Shown here piece after piece: positions 8,262-15,762 of a stretch of 64,000 nt of DNA. The notes below the pieces were generated by a model. The model saw only the letters and a list, made by a program, of their open reading frames with translations. It searched no databases and was not told the origin of the DNA. This DNA is from Burkholderiaceae bacterium. GTDB lineage: Bacteria; Pseudomonadota; Gammaproteobacteria; Burkholderiales; Burkholderiaceae_E. A program made the translations under genes and the position numbers. Each line of letters opens with the position of its first letter. Within the stretch, counting starts at the first letter, position 1. Where the stretch lies: contig JAHBZV010000003.1 of the NCBI GenBank assembly GCA_019635275.1, forward strand, positions 1 through 64,000. The letters are read 5' to 3'.

Positions 8262-8938
8262 GGCGCCGTCGCGTCGTCGTGCGCGCGGCGCGCCAGGCAC
8301 AGGTCGGCCCAGGCGCGCGCCTTGTCCTGCGGGCTGCGAAGCAGGTACGCGGGATGGTAGGTGACGACGACCGGAACCGCGCGCTCGCCGATCCGGCAGG
8401 CGTGCACGCGTCCGCGCAGGCTGGCGATCGAAGCCTCGGTGCGCAGCAGCGACTGCGCGGCGATCCTCCCGACCACCACGATCACGCGCGGAGCGACGAG
8501 TTCGATCTGGCGCCTCAGGTACGGCTCGCAGCGCTGCATTTCGTCCGGTGACGGGTCGCGATTCTGAGGCGGCCGGCACTTGAGCACGTTGGCGATGAAC
8601 ACGTCGTGCCCGCGCGCCAGCCCCAGCGCGGCGAGCATCTGGTCGAGCAGGCGACCCGCGTTGCCGACGAATGGCTCGCCGAGACGGTCCTCCTCGGCAC
8701 CCGGCGCTTCGCCGACGAACATCCAGCCGGCGCGTTCATCGCCCGTGCCGAACACGGTGTGGGTGCGCGTCTCGCACAATCCGCAGGCGCGGCACTGCGA
8801 CACGGCCTCGCGCAGCTGCGGCCAGTCCATCCGGGCCGCGTCCGACGCATCGGCCGCGGGCTCGGCCGCCGCACGACGCAGCCGCCAGGCCGGCCCGATC
8901 CCCAGGGCGGCATAGGCACGCCGCTGCGACTCATTCAT
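8258..8938 (-). CDS. Uracil-DNA glycosylase, family 4-like (Fe-S)
   Basis: The 226-residue protein removes uracil from DNA at the start of base-excision repair. Motifs: GEAPGAEEDRLGEPFVGNAG (motif 1, about residues 78-97), NVLKCRPPQNRDPSPDE (about 116-132) and HPAYLLR near the C-terminus (motif 2). Cysteines in CRACGLC near residue 50, CRPP and CEPY fit the four-cysteine [4Fe-4S] site of families 4/5. The ATG at 8938 overlaps the end of rimI (ATGAATGA), which supports it over an upstream in-frame start. It is the last gene of a tsaB-rimI-udg run on the minus strand. Confidence 0.88.
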   Translation of the reverse strand: MNESQRRAYAALGIGPAWRLRRAAAEPAADASDAARMDWPQLREAVSQCRACGLCETRTHTVFGTGDERAGWMFVGEAPGAEEDRLGEPFVGNAGRLLDQMLAALGLARGHDVFIANVLKCRPPQNRDPSPDEMQRCEPYLRRQIELVAPRVIVVVGRIAAQSLLRTEASIASLRGRVHACRIGERAVPVVVTYHPAYLLRSPQDKARAWADLCLARRAHDDATAP

Positions 8939-9434
8939 CGGCGAGCCTCCTGAAGAGCACCCAGGCGTCCTCGCGCGCGCCGTCGGCGGCCGGGTAGTAC
9001 CGCTTGCGCAGGCCGATCTGCCCGAAGCCGGCGCTCCGGTACAGCGCAATCGCGCGATCGTTGGATGGCCGGACCTCGAGCATCATGCCCCGCGCCCCCC
9101 GGCGTCCGGCATCGCGCATCAGCCAGTCGAGCATGGCGCGACCGAGCCCGCGACCCTGCAGCGGGCCGGCCACGCTGAGATTGAGCAGGTGGACCTCGTC
9201 GGGAATCCACATCACGACGGCGTAGCCCGCCACCTCGGCCGTCGCCCGATCGGTCGTCTCGAAGACCCACGCGTCGTAGCCGGCCTTCAGCGAGTCGGCG
9301 AAGTTGCCGCGCGTCCACGGAAACGGATAGACCGCCTGCTCGATCGCCGTGACTGCGTCGAGGTCCGCGGCACGCATGCCGCGGACGCGCAGCGCCGGGC
9401 CCGGCGCCTGCGGCGAACTGGGCAGCGCGCTCAT
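8931..9434 (-). CDS. rimI: Ribosomal protein S18-alanine N-acetyltransferase
   Basis: This 167-residue GNAT acetyltransferase would acetylate the N-terminal alanine of ribosomal protein S18. The acetyl-CoA pyrophosphate loop Q/R-x-x-G-x-G/A is seen as LQGRGLGRAML near residues 92-102, and the RimI-type C-terminal half has LEVRPSNDRAIALYRSAGF and GLRKRYYP. It lies 15 bp downstream of tsaB, the common tsaB-rimI order, and its stop overlaps the glycosylase start. Confidence 0.9.
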   Translation of the reverse strand: MSALPSSPQAPGPALRVRGMRAADLDAVTAIEQAVYPFPWTRGNFADSLKAGYDAWVFETTDRATAEVAGYAVVMWIPDEVHLLNLSVAGPLQGRGLGRAMLDWLMRDAGRRGARGMMLEVRPSNDRAIALYRSAGFGQIGLRKRYYPAADGAREDAWVLFRRLADE

Positions 9435-9449
9435 GGTTGCGGCCGCACC

Positions 9450-10334
9450 TCAGGCACCGGTGCGCTCGGCACGCCGCAGGCGCAACGCGCGCTGTTCGTC
9501 GCGATCGAGCGCGACCTTGTCGCGCACGTAGCGAGGCGCGGCCGCCGACGCATCGATCGCCAGCCCCGCGCGCCAGTCGCGCAGCGCGATCTCGGCGAGG
9601 GCATCGGCCCGCACGTACGCCTCGTCGGCACCCGGAGCCAGCGGTGCGGGGACGAGCCCGTGATGGGCCGACCACTCGTCGAGCAGGCCGAGCGCGCGCC
9701 ACGCGTTGCCGCCGGGCAGCACCCGTGCCGGTTGCGGCGCGCCTTCGTTCCCCGTGGCGACGGGCGCCGGCCAGCACGCGGCCACCGCGGCGAGGAAGTC
9801 GGCTTGCGCGACGACCCGCGGCTCGATCAATACCTCACCCCATTTCGTGTCGGCGTCCAGCCGCAGCCGATACATCGCGACGTAGAGCTCGTCCATTCGC
9901 GCGTCGGTCGCGACCAGCACGTCGCCCGCGACGCGGCCGCTGGCGCGCAAGCGCTGCCAGCCGAGGGTGGCGAGCGCATCGACCGGCAGCACGGGACGGC
10001 GCAACGCGAAGCCCAGGCCCTGCGCGACCGCGCAGCCGACCCGCAGGCCGGTGAACGACCCCGGCCCGGCGTCGAAGGCGATTGCGTCGATCTCGTGCAG
10101 CGCGGTCGAGCCACTGGCCGAGAGCTCACGGACCATCGCGAGGATTCGCTCCGACTGGCCCGCGCCGAGCCGTTCGGACAGGCATTCGCTCTCGTCGATG
10201 CCGGCGTCGTGCCGGTGCAGCGCCACCGAGCACCACTCGCCGGAGGTCGCCAGCGCGAGCAGGCGCACCCGCTGGCCGGGCTCAGCGGCACCGCCGGGCC
10301 CGGGGCGTCTCGAATCGGATGGCTGGGAACTCAC
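9450..10334 (-). CDS. tsaB: tRNA t6A37 threonylcarbamoyltransferase subunit TsaB
   Basis: The 294-residue ASKHA-fold protein partners TsaD and TsaE in making N6-threonylcarbamoyladenosine at position 37 of ANN-decoding tRNAs. The first domain shows the key strand LLALATSGEWCSVAL (about residues 25-39, the usual ALDTS variant), and the TsaB hallmark GPGSFTGLRVG near residues 90-100 is intact. The about 24-residue leader before the first strand is longer than usual, so an internal start is possible, but no better start codon with a ribosome site was found. It probably starts the tsaB-rimI-udg operon. Confidence 0.9.
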   Translation of the reverse strand: MSSQPSDSRRPGPGGAAEPGQRVRLLALATSGEWCSVALHRHDAGIDESECLSERLGAGQSERILAMVRELSASGSTALHEIDAIAFDAGPGSFTGLRVGCAVAQGLGFALRRPVLPVDALATLGWQRLRASGRVAGDVLVATDARMDELYVAMYRLRLDADTKWGEVLIEPRVVAQADFLAAVAACWPAPVATGNEGAPQPARVLPGGNAWRALGLLDEWSAHHGLVPAPLAPGADEAYVRADALAEIALRDWRAGLAIDASAAAPRYVRDKVALDRDEQRALRLRRAERTGA

Positions 10335-10367
10335 GCGCGGATTCTATCGCCGGACCACCGGCCCGCC

Positions 10368-10401
10368 GCGCAAGCCGGTCAGTCGCGCAAGCCGGTCAGT
10401 C
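10368..10401. repeat. 17-bp tandem duplication
   Basis: Two perfect copies of GCGCAAGCCGGTCAGTC stand head to tail, at 10368-10384 and 10385-10401. They span the stop codon of the small unknown gene; each copy carries its own in-frame TCA (stop on the minus strand), so the duplication does not change the protein. It looks like a simple slippage duplication. Confidence 0.8.
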
Positions 10402-10761
10402 GCGCCGCCGGCCCCGGCCACGGCGGTCGTCGGGACGGGCGTCGCGAAGCTGCTGGCGCAGCTGGTCGCGCTCGCGCGGAGACAGGCGCTCACGGCGCCA
10501 GTCGGGTTCGCCGCCACGCCGCCCCTGCTCCTGCTGCTGGCGCAACTCGCGGCGAAAGCGCTCGCGCTCGTCGGAACTCATCCGCCCGGCGAAGAACGGC
10601 TGGGCCAGCGCGCTGCCCGCGGCCAGCGCCAGCGCTGCCGCCAGCAGCGCCTTGCCGATGCGGCGCCTCGCCGGCAGCGACGCGCGCGGTCGCGCACCGG
10701 CCGCCGCTGCCTGCCGCGCCGCCGCCCCCGATCCGCTCGTCGTGACCTCGTCTTCCACCAT
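10396..10761 (-). CDS. Small Arg-rich protein with one membrane segment, function unknown
   Basis: The 121-residue protein is not recognised. After about 34 basic/Ala residues there is one hydrophobic segment (IGKALLAAALALAAGSALA, ending like a signal peptidase site), then a highly charged tail of Arg, Glu, Gln and Asp with repeats of the type ERERFRRELRQQQ and SPRERDQLRQQLRDARP. This suggests an exported or membrane-anchored helical protein. It starts at an ATG at 10761, 143 bp divergent from ompR, and ends 61 bp before tsaB in the same direction. Codon use is like its neighbours. It may be spurious, but the signal-like segment and third-position G/C preference argue for a real gene. Confidence 0.5.
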   Translation of the reverse strand: MVEDEVTTSGSGAAARQAAAAGARPRASLPARRRIGKALLAAALALAAGSALAQPFFAGRMSSDERERFRRELRQQQEQGRRGGEPDWRRERLSPRERDQLRQQLRDARPDDRRGRGRRRD

Positions 10762-10904
10762 GCGGGCATTCTAGACAGCGCGGGTCGCGCGCGCAGCCCT
10801 CGCCGGGGTAAACGCTGTAACAGGGGGTAACGAACGCACGGCGGATGTTGCAGCAACGCGCTGCGGCGCACGCGGCCGTCGCGCCGGCGGCTATCATTCC
10901 GGCC

Positions 10905-11624
10905 ATGAGCACCGCCGCCCGCAAGCTGCTGGTCGTCGACGACGACCCGAAACTGCGCGAACTGCTGCGCCGCTACCTGAGCGAGAACCAGTTCGAGGTG
11001 AGCCTCGCGCAGGACGCACCGTCGATGAACCGACTGATGTTGCGCGAGCATTTCGACCTCATCGTGCTCGACCTGATGCTGCCCGGCGAGGACGGGCTGT
11101 CGATCGTGCGCCGGTTGCGCGGCGCCAACGACCGCACGCCGATCGTCATGCTCACCGCCAAGGGCGACGACGTCGACCGGATCATCGGCCTGGAGGTCGG
11201 CGCCGACGATTACCTGCCCAAGCCCTTCAATCCGCGCGAGCTGCTCGCGCGCATCCACGCGGTGCTGCGCCGCAAGCCACCTGCCGAGCTGCCCGGGGCC
11301 CCGTCGGCCGAGCCGATCGAGGTTCGCTTCGGCCCCTTCCGCCTCGACCTCGCCACGCGAGCCTTCAGCCGCGACGGCGAGCCCGTACCGCTCACCACCG
11401 GCGAGTTCTCGGTGCTCAAGGTGCTCGTCCAGCACGCGCGCACGCCGCTTTCGCGCGAGAAGCTGATGGCGCTGGCACGCGGCCGCGAGTACGGTGCGTA
11501 CGACCGCAGCCTGGACGTTCAGGTCTCGCGGCTGCGCAAGCTGATCGAGACCGACCCGCAACAACCCCGCTACATCCAGACCGTCTGGGGCGTCGGCTAC
11601 GTGTTCGTTCCGGACGGCGCATGA
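10905..11624 (+). CDS. ompR: OmpR-family response regulator
   Basis: The 239-residue regulator has a receiver domain with acidic pocket DDD near residues 13-15, phosphorylated Asp56 in VLDLMLPGEDG and Lys in YLPKPFNPRE, followed by a winged-helix DNA-binding domain (about residues 140-239) with the signature LTTGEFSVLKVLVQH and SRLRKLIETDPQQPRYIQTVWGVGYVF (in part). The ATG at 10905 (MSTAARKLLVVDDDPK) starts next to the first beta strand and is preferred to an in-frame start 20 codons upstream. The stop overlaps the envZ start (ATGA). It is probably the osmotic/porin regulator; the target is inferred from the pairing with EnvZ. Confidence 0.9.
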   Translation: MSTAARKLLVVDDDPKLRELLRRYLSENQFEVSLAQDAPSMNRLMLREHFDLIVLDLMLPGEDGLSIVRRLRGANDRTPIVMLTAKGDDVDRIIGLEVGADDYLPKPFNPRELLARIHAVLRRKPPAELPGAPSAEPIEVRFGPFRLDLATRAFSRDGEPVPLTTGEFSVLKVLVQHARTPLSREKLMALARGREYGAYDRSLDVQVSRLRKLIETDPQQPRYIQTVWGVGYVFVPDGA

Positions 11625-13039
11625 CGCGGGCCGCGCCTGACGCGGCGGCTGCCGGCGCATCGGCGCCCCGGCAGCGCATCAGCCTGTTCTGGCGCACATT
11701 CCTGCTGCTCGCGCTGCTGATCGGCGCCAGCCTCGGCGCGACGCTGGGCATCGCCGGCCTGCTCGACCGCGCCCCGCCCGAGCAGCGGCTGGCGTGGGAG
11801 GTCGCCTCGGTCGTCAACCTGACGCGTTCGGCCCTGGTGAGCGCCGAGCCCGACCGCAGGCTCGGCCTGCTCGACCAGCTCGCCCACGAGGAGGAAGTCC
11901 GGGTCCTGCCCAAGGAACCCGAAGACCGCATCGACGACAGCGCCACCGGACCGCGGTTGCGCGCGCTGCAGCCGCGCCTGCGCCAGTTGCTGGGCGCCCA
12001 GACGCGGGTCGTCGGCCGCGTGAACGGCGTCGACGCGGTGTGGATCAGCTTCGAGATCGACGGCGACGACTACTGGCTGATCCTGCCTCGCGCCCGCGTC
12101 GAACGGCAGTTCGGCCCGGGGCTCGGGGTGCTCGGCCTGATCGCCGCCAGCCTGTCGCTGCTCGGCGCGCTGCTCATCTCGCGACTGGTCAACCGCCCGC
12201 TCGCCGACCTCAGCCGCGCGATCGCGCGGCTCAGTCGCGGGCAGGCGCCGTCCCCGCTGGCCGACCAGGGACCGACCGAGATCGCGGCGCTCAACCGCCG
12301 CTTCAACCGGCTCGCCCGCGACCTCGCGCGGCTCGACGCCGATCGCTCGCTCGCGCTCGCGGGCATCTCGCACGACATCCGCAGCCCGCTCGCCCGGCTG
12401 CGCATGGAGATCGAACTGGCCGAGCTCTCCGCCGAGCAGCGCGCGTCGATGGCCGAGGACATCGAGCGCATCGACCGCATCGTCGGGCAGTTCATCCAGT
12501 ACGCGCGCACTGCCGAGCCGCCTCGCGCCGAACGGGTCGATGTCGCCGCGGTGCTCGCCAACGTCGACCACGCCTATCGCGCAGCGGTGGACAGCGGCGA
12601 GCTCGAGCTCGCGATCGACCACGGCGACGCCCGGCACTGGATCGGCGACCCGACCGACCTGCACCGTGCGGTCAACAACCTGATCGACAATTCGATGCGA
12701 TACGGACGCGCCTCGCCCGGCGAGCCCGCCCGCATCGAACTCGCTGCTCGGCGCACGCCGGCCGGTCTGGAGATCGAGGTCCGCGATCACGGGCCCGGCG
12801 TCCCCGACACGGACCTCGAGCGACTGCTCGAGCCCTTCGCGCGCATGGACAGCGCACGCAGCGAACGCGGCGGCTCCGGGCTCGGTCTCGCGATCGTCGA
12901 GCGGCTGGCCCGCCGCTATGGCGGGAGTTTGCGGCTGGTCAACGCGCCCGGCGGTGGGCTCGCCGCGAGCTTGACCCTGCCCGACTACGGGGGCATCGTG
13001 GAAGGCGGGCGCGAGAGCCCCGCGGAGAGGTCCCGATAG
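11621..13039 (+). CDS. envZ: EnvZ-family sensor histidine kinase
   Basis: The 472-residue inner-membrane kinase is the partner of the OmpR homologue upstream. Order of parts: a short cytoplasmic leader, TM1 (LFWRTFLLLALLIGASLGA, about residues 21-45), a periplasmic domain of about 115 residues, TM2 (about 163-187), HAMP, the H-box LAGISHDIRSPLARLRME with phospho-acceptor His251, N-box VNNLIDNSMRYG, G1 box RDHGPGVPD and G2 box GSGLGLAIVERLA. It is coupled to ompR by ATGA. The periplasmic domain and HAMP position fit the EnvZ group of betaproteobacteria; the signal is not shown by sequence. Confidence 0.88.
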   Translation: MTRAAPDAAAAGASAPRQRISLFWRTFLLLALLIGASLGATLGIAGLLDRAPPEQRLAWEVASVVNLTRSALVSAEPDRRLGLLDQLAHEEEVRVLPKEPEDRIDDSATGPRLRALQPRLRQLLGAQTRVVGRVNGVDAVWISFEIDGDDYWLILPRARVERQFGPGLGVLGLIAASLSLLGALLISRLVNRPLADLSRAIARLSRGQAPSPLADQGPTEIAALNRRFNRLARDLARLDADRSLALAGISHDIRSPLARLRMEIELAELSAEQRASMAEDIERIDRIVGQFIQYARTAEPPRAERVDVAAVLANVDHAYRAAVDSGELELAIDHGDARHWIGDPTDLHRAVNNLIDNSMRYGRASPGEPARIELAARRTPAGLEIEVRDHGPGVPDTDLERLLEPFARMDSARSERGGSGLGLAIVERLARRYGGSLRLVNAPGGGLAASLTLPDYGGIVEGGRESPAERSR

Positions 13040-13090
13040 GCAGGCACGAAGGCCCGCGATAGCCCAAGCCAATCAATCGCATTTGAATCT

Positions 13091-13122
13091 CCAATTGGAA
13101 TTTCCAATCGGACCTTGATACA
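13091..13122 (+). promoter_or_regulatory. Palindromic operator and possible promoter of the rubrerythrin operon
   Basis: ATTGGAA-T-TTCCAAT is a perfect 7-bp inverted repeat (13094-13108), with an overlapping CCAATTGG palindrome at 13091-13098. It overlaps TTGGAA (13095-13100), which could be a -35 box with GATACA at 13117-13122 as -10 (16-bp spacer). The A+T-rich patch is distinct from the G+C-rich surroundings and lies about 75-105 bp upstream of the rubrerythrin ATG. A repressor or redox regulator site is the simplest reading; which regulator is unknown. Confidence 0.45.
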
Positions 13123-13196
13123 TTCGCCCCGGTCGGTCGCCGTCGAGGCGCGACCGAGAGCATCCTCCGACCAACCCTTTCGAACAGGAGACTTCC

Positions 13197-13616
13197 ATGC
13201 CCAGCCTGAAAGGCACGAAGACCCACCAGAACCTGAAGGACGCCTTCGCGGGCGAGAGCCAGGCGAACCGTCGCTACCTGTACTTCGCAAACAAGGCCGA
13301 CGTGGAAGGCCAGCCTGAAGTCGCCGCGCTGTTCCGCTCGACCGCCGAAGGCGAGACCGGCCACGCGCACGGCCATCTCGACTACCTGGCCGAAGTCGGC
13401 GACCCGGCCACCGACCTGCCGATCGGCACGTCGCAGGCCAACCTGAAGTCGGCCGTCGCCGGCGAGACGCACGAGTACACCGACATGTACCCGGGCATGG
13501 CCAAGGCTGCCCGCGACGAAGGCTTCGACGAGATCGCCGACTGGTTCGAGACGCTGGCCAAGGCCGAGCGCTCGCACGCGAACAAGTTCGCGAAGGCCCT
13601 CGAGTCGCTGGCCTGA
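13197..13616 (+). CDS. Rubrerythrin, single-domain (diiron, no rubredoxin domain)
   Basis: The 139-residue ferritin-like protein probably acts as a peroxidase in the cytoplasm. The diiron ligands are seen as paired ExxH-type helices: FAGESQANRRYLYF (Glu near 19), EGETGHAHGHL (ExxH near 51-54), AGETHEYTDMYP (Glu near 84-87) and LAKAERSHANKF (ExxH near 122-125). The C-terminal rubredoxin domain of classical rubrerythrin is absent, so the electron donor must be another protein; the Fe-S oxidoreductase encoded next is the obvious candidate. The ribosome site AGGAG lies before the ATG at 13197. A terminator follows, so the downstream genes may be partly read-through. Confidence 0.92.
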   Translation: MPSLKGTKTHQNLKDAFAGESQANRRYLYFANKADVEGQPEVAALFRSTAEGETGHAHGHLDYLAEVGDPATDLPIGTSQANLKSAVAGETHEYTDMYPGMAKAARDEGFDEIADWFETLAKAERSHANKFAKALESLA

Positions 13617-13670
13617 ACGAAGCGGGCCGGCCGGCGGCAGGTGCGCCGGATCCGGCCTGCGACCGGCGCG

Positions 13671-13695
13671 AGGGGAGCTCCAGGGCTCCCCTTTT
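13671..13695 (+). terminator. Intrinsic terminator after rubrerythrin
   Basis: Stem AGGGGAGC / GCTCCCCT with loop TCCAGG is followed by TTTT. Position 55 bp after the rubrerythrin stop and 58 bp before the next ATG suggests partial termination, giving more rubrerythrin than the following proteins. Confidence 0.75.
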
Positions 13696-13752
13696 CATTC
13701 CCCTGCGGCGCGCCCTGCCCGGCCCGCCCGACCCGCTGAGGCGAGAACGACG

Positions 13753-15117
13753 ATGACTGCACGCGAAGGTTCGCTCGAAGCCCCGACCCGCCACCCGCTC
13801 GACTGGAGAAACCCCGAGTTCTTCGACGAGACGAAGGCGCTCGACGAGATGGAGCGCGTCTTCGACATCTGCCACGGCTGCCGGCGCTGCCTGAGCCTGT
13901 GCAACGCGTTCCCGACGCTGTTCGACCTGGTCGACGAATCCTCCAGCGGCGAGGTCGACGGAGTGGACCGCAAGGACTACTGGAAGGTCGTCGACCAGTG
14001 CTACCTGTGCGACGTCTGCTACATGACGAAGTGCCCGTACGTGCCGCCGCACGTCTGGAACGTCGACTTCCCGCACCTGATGCTGCGCGGCAAGGCGATC
14101 CAGTTCCGGCAGGGTACGCCGACGCGCTTCCGCGACAAGCAGCTGTCGTCGACCGACCGCAACGGCACGCTGGCCGGCATTCCGGTGGTGGTCCAGGTCG
14201 TCAACAAGCTCAGCCACAACAAGGCGGTGCGCAAGGTCGTCGAGAACACGCTGGGCGTGCACCGCGATGCCTGGCTGCCCCCGTTCACCAGCGACAAGTT
14301 TCGTTCGTACGCGGCGCCGTCGAAGGCCCACCCGGTGCGCGACGGCGAGCGCACACCCGGAAAGGTCGCGATCTACGCGACCTGCTACGTCAACTACAAC
14401 GAACCCGGCATCGGCCACGACCTGGTCAAGGTGCTCGACCACAACGAGATCCCGTACGTGCTGGCCGACAAGGAAGCCTGTTGCGGGATGCCCAAGCTCG
14501 AACTCGGCGACCTGGAGTCGGTCGCCGCGCTGAAGGAGAAGAACATCCCGGCGCTCGCCAGGCTCGCGCGCGCGGGTTACGCGATCCTCGCCCCGATCCC
14601 GTCGTGCGCGCTGATGTTCAAGCAGGAACTGCCGATGATGTTCCCGGACGACGCGGACGTGAAGGCGGTGCAGGAGGCGATGTTCGACCCGTTCGAGTAC
14701 TTCGTGCTGCGCGCGAAGGACGGGCTGCTCAAGACCGACTTCAGCGCCCCGCTCGGCAACGTCTCGTACCACATCGCCTGCCACCTGCGGGTGCAGAACG
14801 TGGGCCAGAAGACGCGCGAGATGCTGCAGATGGTGCCGGGCACGAACGTCAACACGATCGAGCGATGCTCGGGGCACGCCGGCACCTGGGGCGTGAAGAA
14901 GGAGTTCCACGAGATCGCGATGAAGATCGGCAAGCCGGTGTTCCGCCAGATGGGCGACCACCCCGGCGGCGAGCCGAACTGGATCGCCTCCGACTGCCAG
15001 TTGGCCGGCCATCACATCGAACAGGGGATGACCGAAGCCGGGCGCACGGTGGAGGGAAAGCTCGCCCACCCGCTGACGCTGCTGCGGATGGCTTACGGAC
15101 TGAAGGGAACGCTCTGA
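13753..15117 (+). CDS. Heterodisulfide reductase-related Fe-S oxidoreductase (GlpC/HdrD-like)
   Basis: The 454-residue protein has two [4Fe-4S] ferredoxin-type motifs, CHGCRRCLSLC (about residues 39-49) and CYLCDVCYMTKCP (about 83-95), then two CCG-type cysteine domains: ATCYVNYNEPG...ACCGMP (about 214-250) and CHLRVQNVG...RCSGHAG (about 343-380, with CSG in place of CCG). This is the layout of HdrD/GlpC-type electron-transfer proteins. No membrane segment is seen, so it is likely cytoplasmic. It sits between rubrerythrin and a DUF3501 protein; that three-gene set suggests it passes electrons to rubrerythrin. Its stop shares one base with the next start (TGATG). The substrate is unknown. Confidence 0.85.
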   Translation: MTAREGSLEAPTRHPLDWRNPEFFDETKALDEMERVFDICHGCRRCLSLCNAFPTLFDLVDESSSGEVDGVDRKDYWKVVDQCYLCDVCYMTKCPYVPPHVWNVDFPHLMLRGKAIQFRQGTPTRFRDKQLSSTDRNGTLAGIPVVVQVVNKLSHNKAVRKVVENTLGVHRDAWLPPFTSDKFRSYAAPSKAHPVRDGERTPGKVAIYATCYVNYNEPGIGHDLVKVLDHNEIPYVLADKEACCGMPKLELGDLESVAALKEKNIPALARLARAGYAILAPIPSCALMFKQELPMMFPDDADVKAVQEAMFDPFEYFVLRAKDGLLKTDFSAPLGNVSYHIACHLRVQNVGQKTREMLQMVPGTNVNTIERCSGHAGTWGVKKEFHEIAMKIGKPVFRQMGDHPGGEPNWIASDCQLAGHHIEQGMTEAGRTVEGKLAHPLTLLRMAYGLKGTL

Positions 15118-15716
15118 TGGAAGCAACGAAGATGGGAAAAGTGACCCGTGAATCGCTGATGACGCTCGAGGCCTACGCGAAGGCGAGGCCCGAGTTCCGG
15201 CGCAAGGTGCTCGAGCACAAGAAGAACCGCAAGGTGGCGCTGGGCGCGCACGTGACGCTGTTGTTCGAGGACGAGCTCACCGTGCGCTACCAGATCCAGG
15301 AGATGCTGCGCATCGAGAAGATCTTCGAGGAGGAAGGCATCGAACACGAGCTCGAGGCCTACAACCCGTTGATCCCCGACGGCCGCAACTTCAAGGCGAC
15401 GATGCTGATCGAGTACGACGACGTCGAGGTGCGGCGCCGCGAGCTGGCGAGGCTCAAGGGCATCGAGGACCGGCTCTGGGTGCAGGTCGAGGGCGCGCCG
15501 CGTGTGTTCGCGATCGCCGACGAGGACCTCGAACGCGAGAACGAGGAAAAGACTTCGGCGGTACACTTCGTGCGGTTCGAGCTCTCCGACGACATGGCCG
15601 CCGCCCTCCGGCGAGGCGCCACGTTGTCGGTCGGCGTCGATCACGAGAACTACCGCGCCGAGGCGAGCCCGCTGCCGGACGCGGTGCGCGCCGCGCTGGT
15701 CGCCGACCTCGCCTGA
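15117..15716 (+). CDS. DUF3501 family protein
   Basis: The 199-residue soluble protein begins MEATKMGKVTRESLMTLEAY and contains the family's FEDELTVRYQIQEMLRIEKI (in part) near residues 51-70 and VHFVRFELSDDM near 150-161. The family has no known function. It is rich in Glu and Arg with no cysteine motif or membrane segment. The start overlaps the Fe-S oxidoreductase stop by one base, so the two are made together. By context it is an accessory of the rubrerythrin/Fe-S oxidoreductase redox system. Confidence 0.85.
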   Translation: MEATKMGKVTRESLMTLEAYAKARPEFRRKVLEHKKNRKVALGAHVTLLFEDELTVRYQIQEMLRIEKIFEEEGIEHELEAYNPLIPDGRNFKATMLIEYDDVEVRRRELARLKGIEDRLWVQVEGAPRVFAIADEDLERENEEKTSAVHFVRFELSDDMAAALRRGATLSVGVDHENYRAEASPLPDAVRAALVADLA

Positions 15717-15762
15717 GAGGCGGCCCGCGGCGCGAGAACCGATCGCTCACACGGAACGTCCC

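Noticed and set aside
10368-10401. Tandem 17-bp copies as the start of a larger repeat array or attachment site
   Set aside because: There are only two copies, no integrase or tRNA is near, and the duplication is neutral for the protein end.
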